NCBI GenBank assembly: GCA_017408535.1
Contig: JAFQUL010000122.1
Coordinates: forward strand, 1-10,603
Direction of reading: 5' to 3'
Origin: Clostridia bacterium
GTDB lineage: Bacteria > Bacillota > Clostridia > Oscillospirales > CAG-272
Length of the DNA stretch: 10,603 nt
Each line of letters starts with the position of its first letter. Position 1 is the first letter of the stretch. The position numbers and the translations under genes are program-made. This document shows positions 1 to 6,671 of this stretch, piece after piece. The notes under the pieces were generated by a model. The model did no database searches. It was given only the letters and a program-made list of their open reading frames with translations, and was not told where the DNA came from.

Positions 1-138
1 ACTGACGTAAAGGGTGAGCACCTGTTGAAGACAGGAGAGAATCTCTTTATTGACAGCGAGCTGTGGGGTAAATTCCTCGATCATTGTGAAAATCGCCTCT
101 CTGCTATCATTGCCGAAGAAAAGGCAAAAGCTGAATGA
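1..138 (+). CDS. 3' end of an unrecognised protein gene (partial)
   Basis: An open frame runs from the first base to a TGA at 136-138 and gives the last 45 residues of a protein whose start lies outside the window. The tail is charged, ends in a Glu/Lys/Ala-rich segment (EEKAKAE) that is probably helical, and has no membrane segment. It ends six bases before a strong terminator hairpin, as expected for a true gene end. I do not recognise the family from this fragment. It converges on lplA, so a functional link with it is not implied. Confidence 0.6.
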   Translation, partial: TDVKGEHLLKTGENLFIDSELWGKFLDHCENRLSAIIAEEKAKAE

Positions 139-143
139 ACGGT

Positions 144-188
144 AAAAACAGCTTCACTCAGCGCACTGCGCTGAGTGAAGCTGTTTTT
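144..188. terminator. bidirectional intrinsic terminator between convergent genes
   Basis: Two perfectly complementary 21-base arms (144-164 and 168-188) flank a 3-base ACT loop. The outer ends are an A5 tract on the left and a T5 tract on the right, so either strand gives a GC-containing stem followed by a U-rich tail. It sits six bases after the stop of the upstream partial gene and two bases beyond the lplA stop. It therefore can end transcription of both convergent genes. Confidence 0.93.
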
Positions 189-189
189 C

Positions 190-1164
190 TTACAGTATTT
201 TTTTGATAAGCGAGAGGATGTCCTGTGCGATGTCCTCATTCAAGTGGCGGGACAACGCCTCTTTTATATCAGCTTCTTTGAGACGTATTCCGGAAAGGGC
301 CGTACTTACCTTGTCAGAGAGAAGGTGATCCATTGAGTCGGTATACAGGACTGCAGATCTGACGGTACCCTTTTCGGTGTTCAGCTTCAGCTCCGCACCT
401 CCCCAGGAGAAGCGGGCCTTGGCTTCATAGGAGAAGGGCAGTGTCCCCCCGTATAGGAACTCCCAGGCAGAGTATTCTTTTGCCAGTCTTTCGGTCTCCT
501 CCGCGGAAGGACCCGGGCAGGGCGACGGAGAAAGAGCATATACATCGCCTGCGGCGGAAAGCATATAATCAGCCATAAGCGCCGTGGTAAGTCCCGGGGA
601 AAGCTCTGACAGATTGATGATACGTGAGCTGACCGATCTTACACCTTTTGAGCGGAGCTTTTCACTGTCAGGAGTCAGATATCTCCGGACTTTATATGTA
701 TCGCTTGAAATAAGAAGTGTTCCGTGGTGGTATGAGCGTCCGCCGGAATTATAAAAGGCGTTTCCGGAAAACTTTCTGCCGTCTGCCAGAATATCGTTGC
801 GTCCTGACAGCTCTGCCTTTATACCGGCTTTACCGCAGGCGGAGATTATTACGCCTAGCTGTTTTGAGAGGTCATAATCCTCGCTTTGACAAATGAAGGT
901 GAAATTAAGATTTCCTGTATCGTGATAAACCGCACCGCCGCCGGATAGCCGTCTTGCCAGACGTACACCGTCCTCTGCCATAAGAGGACAACTGCATTCC
1001 TCCCAGGGATTTTGGTTCTTTCCTATGACTACGGTGTTCTCGTTTTGCCACAGGTACAGTATCAGGGAGTGTTCTGGCAGGGTATCAAACAGCAGCTTCT
1101 CGGTCGCAAGATTGATATACGGATCAAGTGAGCCGCTTTTGTATATAAGTAAATTTGAAATCAT
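190..1164 (-). CDS. lplA: lipoate-protein ligase A
   Basis: This cytoplasmic enzyme of 324 residues uses ATP to activate free lipoate and transfers it to the conserved lysine of lipoyl domains. Visible family motifs are VVIGKNQNPWEE (45-56), the lipoyl-AMP loop RRLSGGGAVYHDTGN (71-85), NFTF (87-90) and GRKFSGNAFY (129-138), where K131 matches the catalytic lysine. A smaller C-terminal accessory domain (about 245-324) is present, so the protein has the full-length LplA architecture and should both activate and transfer. The ATG at 1164 is supported by an AGAGAGG-like ribosome site at 1171-1180 and a near-consensus promoter just upstream. It is transcribed away from the dehydrogenase operon, whose E2 carries a lipoyl domain and is the obvious substrate. 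Glycine cleavage H protein, if encoded elsewhere, would be another. Base and codon use look ordinary, without the strong bias of the operon. Confidence 0.95.
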   Translation of the reverse strand: MISNLLIYKSGSLDPYINLATEKLLFDTLPEHSLILYLWQNENTVVIGKNQNPWEECSCPLMAEDGVRLARRLSGGGAVYHDTGNLNFTFICQSEDYDLSKQLGVIISACGKAGIKAELSGRNDILADGRKFSGNAFYNSGGRSYHHGTLLISSDTYKVRRYLTPDSEKLRSKGVRSVSSRIINLSELSPGLTTALMADYMLSAAGDVYALSPSPCPGPSAEETERLAKEYSAWEFLYGGTLPFSYEAKARFSWGGAELKLNTEKGTVRSAVLYTDSMDHLLSDKVSTALSGIRLKEADIKEALSRHLNEDIAQDILSLIKKIL

Positions 1165-1187
1165 ATTGCATCCCTCTCTTTGATTTA

Positions 1188-1216
1188 ATTATAGAACATT
1201 ATTACCCCCGAGTCAA
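1188..1216 (-). promoter_or_regulatory. sigma-A promoter of lplA
   Basis: Read on the minus strand, TTGACT (1216-1211) and TATAAT (1193-1188) are separated by exactly 17 bases, a near-perfect housekeeping promoter. Transcription should start around 1181-1182, giving a leader of only about 18 bases that contains the ribosome site. The call is by consensus match only. Confidence 0.85.
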
Positions 1217-1217
1217 G

Positions 1218-1245
1218 TTTAATGTTTTATCACGAAAACATAAAA
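1218..1245. promoter_or_regulatory. inverted repeat, candidate operator in the lplA/dehydrogenase intergenic region
   Basis: ATGTTTT (1222-1228) and AAAACAT (1235-1241) are perfect inverted arms around ATCACG. One A-A mismatch farther out, TTT and AAA extend the arms to 1218 and 1245. The site abuts the upstream side of the lplA -35 box and lies about 50 bases upstream of the dehydrogenase -35 box, which suits a shared regulator. The spacing is two bases longer than the usual Rex palindrome and does not fit the 14-base CcpA cre site, so no regulator is named. A chance repeat in AT-rich DNA is possible. Confidence 0.4.
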
Positions 1246-1293
1246 TAAAAGTGTATTATAAAGATAAAAATCGCTTTTTTTCTTCAAAATCGG

Positions 1294-1322
1294 TTGACTC
1301 AAGAGCGTAGTTGTAGTACAAT
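1294..1322 (+). promoter_or_regulatory. sigma-A promoter of the E2-E3-E1 operon
   Basis: TTGACT (1294-1299) and TACAAT (1317-1322) are separated by 17 bases. The DNA just upstream is rich in A and T tracts (about 1240-1290), resembling an UP element and consistent with strong expression. The expected start of transcription is about 1329-1330, leaving an untranslated leader of roughly 155 bases before the TTG start of the E2 gene. Confidence 0.85.
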
Positions 1323-1332
1323 TAACTATGAA

Positions 1333-1435
1333 TGTAAATCAAATCAGTATGCAGAGACCTCGCCCGACAAAGCGCCTTTTTCATGACGCAGTTTGCCTCG
1401 CGAAAAGGCCTTACGGCGATGCTCTTTGATTTATA
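1333..1435 (+). ncRNA. candidate structured 5' leader of the dehydrogenase operon
   Basis: The predicted transcript begins a few bases before TGTAAATCAAA (1333-1343), which can pair over 11 positions (one G-U) with TTTGATTTATA (1425-1435). This would close a domain of about 80 bases. Inside it, GCCTTTT (1374-1380) can pair with AAAAGGC (1403-1409), or alternatively CGCC (1373-1376) with GGCG (1415-1418). A second small hairpin (1444-1450 with 1455-1461) follows, then the ribosome site at 1471-1477. CCTC stretches at 1358-1361 and 1396-1399 could pair with that ribosome site. I recognise no known riboswitch class; thiamine, preQ1 and T-box signatures are absent. The pairing was worked out by eye, not folded by program. 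Confidence 0.4.
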
Positions 1436-1470
1436 AAATAATGAGTGTGCGTGAGTGCACTTTTCACATT

Positions 1471-1477
1471 AAGGAGG
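1471..1477 (+). promoter_or_regulatory. strong ribosome binding site fixing the TTG start of E2
   Basis: AAGGAGG lies seven bases before TTG at 1485. No ATG or GTG in the right frame lies near it, and the residues encoded right after this TTG match the usual beginning of a lipoyl domain (ASAVIMPKAG). The TTG is therefore the initiation codon. Confidence 0.9.
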
Positions 1478-1484
1478 TTCTATT

Positions 1485-2738
1485 TTGGCAAGTGCTGTAA
1501 TTATGCCCAAAGCCGGTATAACAGTTGAGAGCTGTATCATCGGTACTTGGGAAAAGAAGGTCGGCGACGAAGTAAAGGTAGGCGATATACTGTTTACCTA
1601 CGAGACCGACAAGGCAAGCTTCGAGTGCGAGTCAACCGCAGAAGGAACTTTGCTTGAGATTTTTTACGGTGAGGGTGACGAGGTCCCCTGCCTTGTAAAT
1701 GTTTGTGCAGTTGGTACTGCAGGTGAGGACTGCTCCGCTCTCCGTCCCGAGAGTGGCGAGCAGGCTGAGGCTGCACATGCACCCGTAGAAGAAAAGAAGG
1801 AGGAGGCTCCCGCTGCAGCAGCTCCCGTTGCGGTTACCACCGCAGTAGAGGGCAAGAAGGCGGCAGTATCTCCCAGAGCTAAGAAGCTTGCAGAGCGCGC
1901 AGGCGTGGATGCAAGTCTGGCTACTCCTACCGGTCCTAACGGCAGAATTATCGAGAGAGACGTAAGAACTCTTATGGATAATCCTCCTGTAGTAGCAGAG
2001 GCAGTTGCCGCTCCTGCAGTAGCTCCCGCACTTGTAGCTGAGGAAGAGTATAAGGATGTTAAGTTCAGCGGTATCCGCCGTGCTATCAGTAAGTCTATGA
2101 GCACTTCTCTTTCCACTATGGCTCAGCTTACTCACAACACTTCCTTCGATGCTACCGCTATTCTCGAATACAGAAAGCAGCTTAAGGCAAGCGATGGCGA
2201 GTGCTCCGGTATTACTCTCGGTGATATCGTGCTTTACGCAGTATCCAGAACTCTTAAGAATCACCCCGATCTTAACGCTAATATGATCGACGACAGCACC
2301 ATCCGTATATTTAATCACGTTAACCTTGGTGTTGCGGTCGATACTCCCCGCGGACTTATGGTTCCCACAATATTCCACGCTGATGAGATGAGCCTTCTTG
2401 AGATCTCAAAGGCTGTAAAGCAGCTTGCTGCAGAGTGCCGTGAGGGCAATATTTCTCCCGACAAGCTCAGCGGCGGCTCCTTCACCGTTTCCAATCTCGG
2501 TAATCTCGGTGTTGAGTCCTTTACTCCCGTTATCAATCCTCCTCAGACCGGTATTCTCGGTGTTTGCGGTACTATTGACCGTGTTCGCCGCGGTGCGGAC
2601 GGATCTGTAGAGATCTATCCCGCAATGGGTCTTAGCCTTACTTATGATCACCGTGCTATTGACGGCACTCCCGCAGCCCGCTTCCAGAAGGAGCTTTGCC
2701 AGAATCTTGAGAACTTCACCGTTCTTCTTGCAAAGTAA
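1485..2738 (+). CDS. pdhC: dihydrolipoamide acyltransferase, E2 core of a 2-oxo acid dehydrogenase complex
   Basis: E2 transfers the acyl group made by E1 from its swinging lipoyl arm to coenzyme A and forms the core of the complex. The 417 residues show one N-terminal lipoyl domain (about 1-80) with the lipoylation lysine K43 in ETDKASFE. An Ala/Pro/Glu-rich flexible linker follows (about 84-127), then a peripheral-subunit-binding domain (about 128-163, SPRAKKLAERAGVD...GRIIERDV) and a second Ala/Pro linker (164-189). The catalytic domain (about 190-417) includes SGIRRAISKSM, FTVSNLGNLG (333-342) and the active-site DHRAIDG (388-394, H389 and D393). The start is TTG, chosen from its ribosome site. 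It is the first gene of the operon, 20 bases ahead of E3, whereas E1 usually comes first. The acyl group cannot be read from E2; pyruvate/acetyl is the default. Codon use is strongly biased, suggesting high expression. Lipoylation probably comes from the divergent LplA. Confidence 0.95.
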   Translation: MASAVIMPKAGITVESCIIGTWEKKVGDEVKVGDILFTYETDKASFECESTAEGTLLEIFYGEGDEVPCLVNVCAVGTAGEDCSALRPESGEQAEAAHAPVEEKKEEAPAAAAPVAVTTAVEGKKAAVSPRAKKLAERAGVDASLATPTGPNGRIIERDVRTLMDNPPVVAEAVAAPAVAPALVAEEEYKDVKFSGIRRAISKSMSTSLSTMAQLTHNTSFDATAILEYRKQLKASDGECSGITLGDIVLYAVSRTLKNHPDLNANMIDDSTIRIFNHVNLGVAVDTPRGLMVPTIFHADEMSLLEISKAVKQLAAECREGNISPDKLSGGSFTVSNLGNLGVESFTPVINPPQTGILGVCGTIDRVRRGADGSVEIYPAMGLSLTYDHRAIDGTPAARFQKELCQNLENFTVLLAK

Positions 2739-2758
2739 GCTGTAAGGAGGTATATACA

Positions 2759-4129
2759 ATGGAACTTTTTGACGTACTGGCTCTTGGCGGCGGCCCCGGC
2801 GGATATCTTTGCGCCGAGCGTGCTGCTCAGAACGGAATGAAGGTCGCGCTTTTTGAGAAAAAGGCGCTTGGCGGTACCTGCCTCAACGAAGGCTGTATCC
2901 CTACCAAGACCCTTCTTAATTCTTCTAAAATGTATCGCCACGCAAAGGAGAGCGAGGCCTTCGGTGTGACTGTTGAGGGTACTGTAAAGTACGATCATGC
3001 AAAGGTCATCGACCGTAAGGACAAGGTCGTTAAAACTCTCGTTTCCGGTGTCGGTGCAACTATGAAAGCAAACAAGGTAACAGTTATCTCCGCATCTGCT
3101 ACCGTAAAGGGCAGAAGCGAGAACGGTTATTCTGTTGAAGCGGACGGACAGGTATACGAGGGCAAGAGACTTGTCATCGCGTCCGGCTCCGAGACTGTCG
3201 TTCCTCCTGTTCCCGGACTCAAGGAGGGACTTGCTTCCGGCTTTGTGCTTACCAACCGTGAGGTTCTTGACGAAAAGACTCTGCCTAAGACTCTCGTAGT
3301 TATCGGTGGTGGTGTAATCGGTCTTGAGATGGCTTACTACTTCGCAAGCGTAGGAGTAGAGGTAACCGTTATCGAGATGATGCCCAAGATCGCAGGTGCA
3401 ACCGATCCTGAGATCTGCAAGGTCCTCACCGACGCCTTCGTAAAGAAGGGTATGATCTTCAAGCTTTCCTCCAAGGTGCTTGAGGTCAAGGCTGACAGCG
3501 TTATTTATGAAGAGAACGGCGAAAAGAAGGAGATCAAGTGCGACAAGGTGCTTCTCTCTGCAGGCCGTAAGCCCTCTACCGCAGGCATAGGCATTGAGAG
3601 CCTCGGCCTTGAGATGGACAGAGCGGCAATAAAGACAGACCGTCATCTTTGTACCAACGTTTCCGGTGTATACGCTATCGGCGACTGCAACGGTAAGCTT
3701 ATGCTGGCTCACACCGCATACAGAGAGGCTGAGGTTGCTGTTAACCATATGATCGGTAAGCAGGATGAGATGCGCTACGACGTAGTTCCTTCCGTTATCT
3801 ATACCGATCCCGAGGTTGCAAGCGTAGGTCTTTCAAAGGAGGCGGCAGAGGAGAAGGGAATGACAGTAAAAGAGGTCAAGCTTCCCATGTCCTACGCAGG
3901 CCGTTACCTTGCTGAGACTGAGGGCGGCAAGGGCTTTATCAAGATCGTTGTTGATACCGACAAGAAGCGTCTGGTCGGCTGTCACATGGTCGGCTCTTAC
4001 GCATCCGAGATCATTATGACCGCTACCATGATGGTGGATACCGAGCTTACTCCCACGAGACTCCAGAAGCTCGTATTCCCTCATCCCACCGTGGCTGAGA
4101 TCATCCGCGAAGCAATATTCCATATATAA
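2759..4129 (+). CDS. lpdA: dihydrolipoamide dehydrogenase, E3
   Basis: This FAD flavoprotein reoxidises the dihydrolipoyl arm of E2 and passes the electrons to NAD+. Its 456 residues are close to the normal family length. Visible features are the FAD-binding GGGPGGY (10-16), the redox disulfide GGTCLNEGCIPTK (38-50, C41 and C46), the NAD-binding VIGGGVIGLE (181-190) and the second FAD motif YAIGDC (305-310). The dimer-interface catalytic pair is H442 and E447 in PHPTVAE. There is no fused lipoyl domain at its N-terminus, unlike some Gram-positive E3 proteins. The ATG at 2759 follows TAAGGAGG (2743-2750) by eight bases. It lies between E2 and E1, so it is the dedicated E3 of this complex, although it could also serve glycine cleavage. 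Confidence 0.97.
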   Translation: MELFDVLALGGGPGGYLCAERAAQNGMKVALFEKKALGGTCLNEGCIPTKTLLNSSKMYRHAKESEAFGVTVEGTVKYDHAKVIDRKDKVVKTLVSGVGATMKANKVTVISASATVKGRSENGYSVEADGQVYEGKRLVIASGSETVVPPVPGLKEGLASGFVLTNREVLDEKTLPKTLVVIGGGVIGLEMAYYFASVGVEVTVIEMMPKIAGATDPEICKVLTDAFVKKGMIFKLSSKVLEVKADSVIYEENGEKKEIKCDKVLLSAGRKPSTAGIGIESLGLEMDRAAIKTDRHLCTNVSGVYAIGDCNGKLMLAHTAYREAEVAVNHMIGKQDEMRYDVVPSVIYTDPEVASVGLSKEAAEEKGMTVKEVKLPMSYAGRYLAETEGGKGFIKIVVDTDKKRLVGCHMVGSYASEIIMTATMMVDTELTPTRLQKLVFPHPTVAEIIREAIFHI

Positions 4130-4157
4130 GTTCAAATAAAAGTAAATAATTTGTCGG

Positions 4158-4187
4158 ACTGTGACCTTGGGGTCATCAGCCCACAGT
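4158..4187 (+). other. intercistronic hairpin between E3 and E1
   Basis: In the 74-base gap between E3 and E1, ACTG/CAGT ends (4158-4161 and 4184-4187) and an inner TGACC-TTGG-GGTCA stem-loop (4162-4175) can form an imperfect hairpin. No T run follows, so it does not look like a terminator. The ribosome site of E1 (AAAGGAGA, 4188-4195) begins directly after it. It may affect translation of E1 or mRNA stability, but nothing in the sequence proves a role. Confidence 0.4.
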
Positions 4188-4203
4188 AAAGGAGATACAT
4201 AAA

Positions 4204-6669
4204 ATGCCTAAGAATCTATTCGTAGATCCTGCCGAAACACTTGCCCCCGGTAAGATCACATTTGAGGACATTCCCGTAAACACCTATAATAAGACTATCG
4301 CTGAAGAGCGCGGCCGCTACAGCGACGATGACCTTGTTCGTATTTACCGCGACATTACCGTTCTTCGTGAGTTTGAGTCTATGCTTAACCAGATAAAGAC
4401 TCAGGGACTCTACAACGGTATCGAGACTACTTATCCCGGCCCTGCTCACCTTTCCATCGGTCAGGAGGCTGCTTGCGTAGGTCAGGCATATCTGCTTGAT
4501 CAGAACGACTTTACCTTCGGTTCTCACCGTAGCCACTCTGAGATCCTTGCAAAGGCGCTCTCCTGCATCAACAAGCTCAGTGAGCAGGATCTTATGACTA
4601 TCATGGAGGGCTTCCTTGGCGGTTCTGCTCTTCGTGCTACCGAGAAGCTCGGCCCTGTAAGCGACGTTAAGGAGCTTGCTATCCGCTTCATCCTTTACGG
4701 AACTCTTTCTGAGATTTTTGCACGTGAGACCGGCTTCCACAAGGGTATGGGCGGCTCTATGCACGCATTCTTCCTTCCCTTTGGTATTTATCCCAACAAT
4801 GCTATCGTTGGCGGTTCTGCAGCTATCTCTACCGGTGCTGCTCTCTTCAAGAAGATCAACGACAAGCAGGGTATAGTTGTATGTAACTCCGGTGACGGCT
4901 CTATGGCACGCGGTCCTGTTTGGGAGGCAATGAACTTTGCAGCTATGGACCAGTACCACACTCTTTGGGAGAGCCACAACGGCGGAATGCCCATTCTTTA
5001 TAACGTATTCAATAACTCTTACGGTATGGGCGACCAGACCCGCGGTGAGAGCATGGGTTACGATATGCTTGCCCGTATCGGCTCCGGTATCAGCCCCACT
5101 CAGTTCCACGCAGAGAGAATCAACGGCTTCAATCCTCTTGCTGTTATCGATGCAATGGAGCGCAAGCTTAAGATCCTTCGCAACGGTGAGGGTCCCGTAA
5201 TGCTTGACACTCTTACCTACCGCTTCTCCGGCCACTCTACCTCTGACCAGAACGCATACCGCAGCAAGGAAGAGATCGATGCATGGCGTGAGATCGATCC
5301 CATCATCACCTACAGAAAGGGTCTTGTTGAGGCAGGCGTTGCCGTTGACGACAAGCTCGAGGGAATCCTTGCAGAGACCGTTGAGCGTATGACCATGATC
5401 TGTAAGGCTGCTTCCGATCCTACTGTCAGCCCCTACGTTGACTTCAAGGCTGATCCAGCAGTAGTTGAGCGTCTTATGTTCTCAAACGAGAAGGTTGAGA
5501 AGTTTGACGACCGTGAGCCTGAGGTTAATATGCCTCTCAGCGAGGTTCCTGCATATCAGAAGATCAAGGAGAAGGAGCGTTCACCCATCGTTGACGGCAA
5601 GCCCGTTTCCAAGATGAAGCTCTTCAACCTTCGTGATGCTATTTCTGAGGTTATTTACGATAGATTCTACGAGGATCCTACCCTCATCGCATACGGCGAA
5701 GACTGCCGTGACTGGGGCGGAGCATTCGCAGTATACCGCGGTATGATGGATGCATTCCCCCACTGCCGTCTCTTCAACTCTCCTATCGCTGAGGCTGCTA
5801 TAGTCGGTACCGCAGTCGGTTATGCTCTTTCCGGCGGTCGTGCTATAGTTGAGCTTATGTACGCTGACTTTATCGGCTGTGCAGGCGACGAGATATTCAA
5901 CCAGATGTCCAAGTGGCAGGCAATGTCTGCAGGTATCCTTAAGATGCCCGTTATCCTTCGTGTATCCGTCGGTTCCAAGTACGGTGCACAGCATAGCCAG
6001 GACTGGACCGCTCTCTGTGCACACATCCCCGGTCTTAAGGTTTGCTTCCCTGCAACTCCTTGGGAGGCTAAGGGCCTTATGGAGTCTGCTCTTAAGGGCA
6101 CTGACCCCGTTGTATTCTTTGAGAGCCAGCGTATCTACGACGTTGGTGAGCAGTTCCACGAGGGTGGCGTTCCCGCTGAGCGTTACGAGATCGAGTTCGG
6201 TGACGTTAATAAGGTTCGCGACGGTAAGGATCTTACCATTATCACCATCGGTGCGGCTCTCTACCGTGCAGTTGATGCAGCTAAGGAGCTCAGCGAGAAG
6301 TACGGTATGGAGTCCGATATACTCAATATCCACTCTCTTGTTCCCCTTGACTATACCAAGATAATCGAGTCTGTACGCAAGACCGGCAGAGTTGTTCTCG
6401 TTTCCGATGCTTGTGCACGCGGCTCCTTCCTCAGCGAAGTTGCAAGCAAGATCACTGAGCTTTGCTTCGACGATCTTGATGCACCTCCTGCAGTAGTCGG
6501 CGCTCGTAACTGGATCACTCCTCCCTTCGAGTTCGATAAGTTCTTCTTCCCGCAGCCCTCTTGGATCCTTGATGCCGTACACGAGAAGATCGTTCCTCTC
6601 GCAGGCTACACTCCCGAGAACGGTTGCACCGAGGCTGAGACCATCCGCCGCGCTAAGGAAGGCGTATAA
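4204..6669 (+). CDS. fused E1 alpha-beta 2-oxo acid dehydrogenase (pyruvate dehydrogenase-like)
   Basis: E1 decarboxylates a 2-oxo acid with thiamine diphosphate and reductively acylates the E2 lipoyl group. The alpha and beta chains, usually two proteins, are one polypeptide of 821 residues. The alpha part (about 40-415) has PGPAHLSIGQEAA (78-90), GSHRSHSE (106-113), the cofactor motif from GDG (230-232) to NNSYGMG (270-276) and the loop YRFSGHSTSD...AYRSKEE (339-357). A linker rich in Lys/Glu/Pro (about 425-470) leads to a complete beta part (472-821) with YGEDCRDWGG, SPIAEAAIVG (526-535, catalytic-type E530), QHSQD (596-600, H597) and PATPWEAKGL. The cofactor motif is about 11 residues longer than the usual form, with the extra segment near 250-260. 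HSTSD..AYRS resembles the branched-chain E1 alpha, while acetoin and pyruvate enzymes also share the fold, so the substrate is uncertain. The ATG at 4204 has AAAGGAGA upstream. Codon bias is strong. Confidence 0.93.
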   Translation: MPKNLFVDPAETLAPGKITFEDIPVNTYNKTIAEERGRYSDDDLVRIYRDITVLREFESMLNQIKTQGLYNGIETTYPGPAHLSIGQEAACVGQAYLLDQNDFTFGSHRSHSEILAKALSCINKLSEQDLMTIMEGFLGGSALRATEKLGPVSDVKELAIRFILYGTLSEIFARETGFHKGMGGSMHAFFLPFGIYPNNAIVGGSAAISTGAALFKKINDKQGIVVCNSGDGSMARGPVWEAMNFAAMDQYHTLWESHNGGMPILYNVFNNSYGMGDQTRGESMGYDMLARIGSGISPTQFHAERINGFNPLAVIDAMERKLKILRNGEGPVMLDTLTYRFSGHSTSDQNAYRSKEEIDAWREIDPIITYRKGLVEAGVAVDDKLEGILAETVERMTMICKAASDPTVSPYVDFKADPAVVERLMFSNEKVEKFDDREPEVNMPLSEVPAYQKIKEKERSPIVDGKPVSKMKLFNLRDAISEVIYDRFYEDPTLIAYGEDCRDWGGAFAVYRGMMDAFPHCRLFNSPIAEAAIVGTAVGYALSGGRAIVELMYADFIGCAGDEIFNQMSKWQAMSAGILKMPVILRVSVGSKYGAQHSQDWTALCAHIPGLKVCFPATPWEAKGLMESALKGTDPVVFFESQRIYDVGEQFHEGGVPAERYEIEFGDVNKVRDGKDLTIITIGAALYRAVDAAKELSEKYGMESDILNIHSLVPLDYTKIIESVRKTGRVVLVSDACARGSFLSEVASKITELCFDDLDAPPAVVGARNWITPPFEFDKFFFPQPSWILDAVHEKIVPLAGYTPENGCTEAETIRRAKEGV
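6655..6662 (+). promoter_or_regulatory. ribosome binding site inside the end of E1, for a TTG start
   Basis: AAGGAAGG overlaps the last codons of the E1 gene and lies nine bases before the TTG at 6672, which follows the E1 stop by two bases. The only in-frame ATG is far downstream, so this TTG is the plausible start and the two genes are probably translationally coupled. Confidence 0.7.
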
Positions 6670-6671
6670 TC

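Noticed and set aside
1222..1241. Rex or CcpA binding site
   Set aside because: The distance between TGTT and AACA is two bases longer than in Rex sites, and the 14-base cre pattern does not align. Kept only as an unassigned inverted repeat.
1415..1435. GGCGATG in the leader resembles the start of a fluoride riboswitch
   Set aside because: The following helices and conserved bases of that class are absent, and the genes downstream are not fluoride-related.
2648..3748. Long open frame on the minus strand opposite E3 (366 codons); similar ones oppose E2 (1632-2378) and E1 (4216-5235, 5581-6693)
   Set aside because: All are in exact codon register with the sense genes, so they stay open because the sense genes avoid TTA, CTA and TCA codons. 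Their sequences are low-plausibility (rich in Cys, His and Asn) and lack recognisable domains.
4204..6669. Fused E1 as a sequencing artefact or 1-deoxyxylulose-5-phosphate synthase/transketolase
   Set aside because: The frame is continuous through the linker with uniform codon use, and both the alpha motif (GDG...NN) and a full beta half with QHSQD are present. It sits with E2 and E3, which fits E1 and not transketolase-like enzymes.
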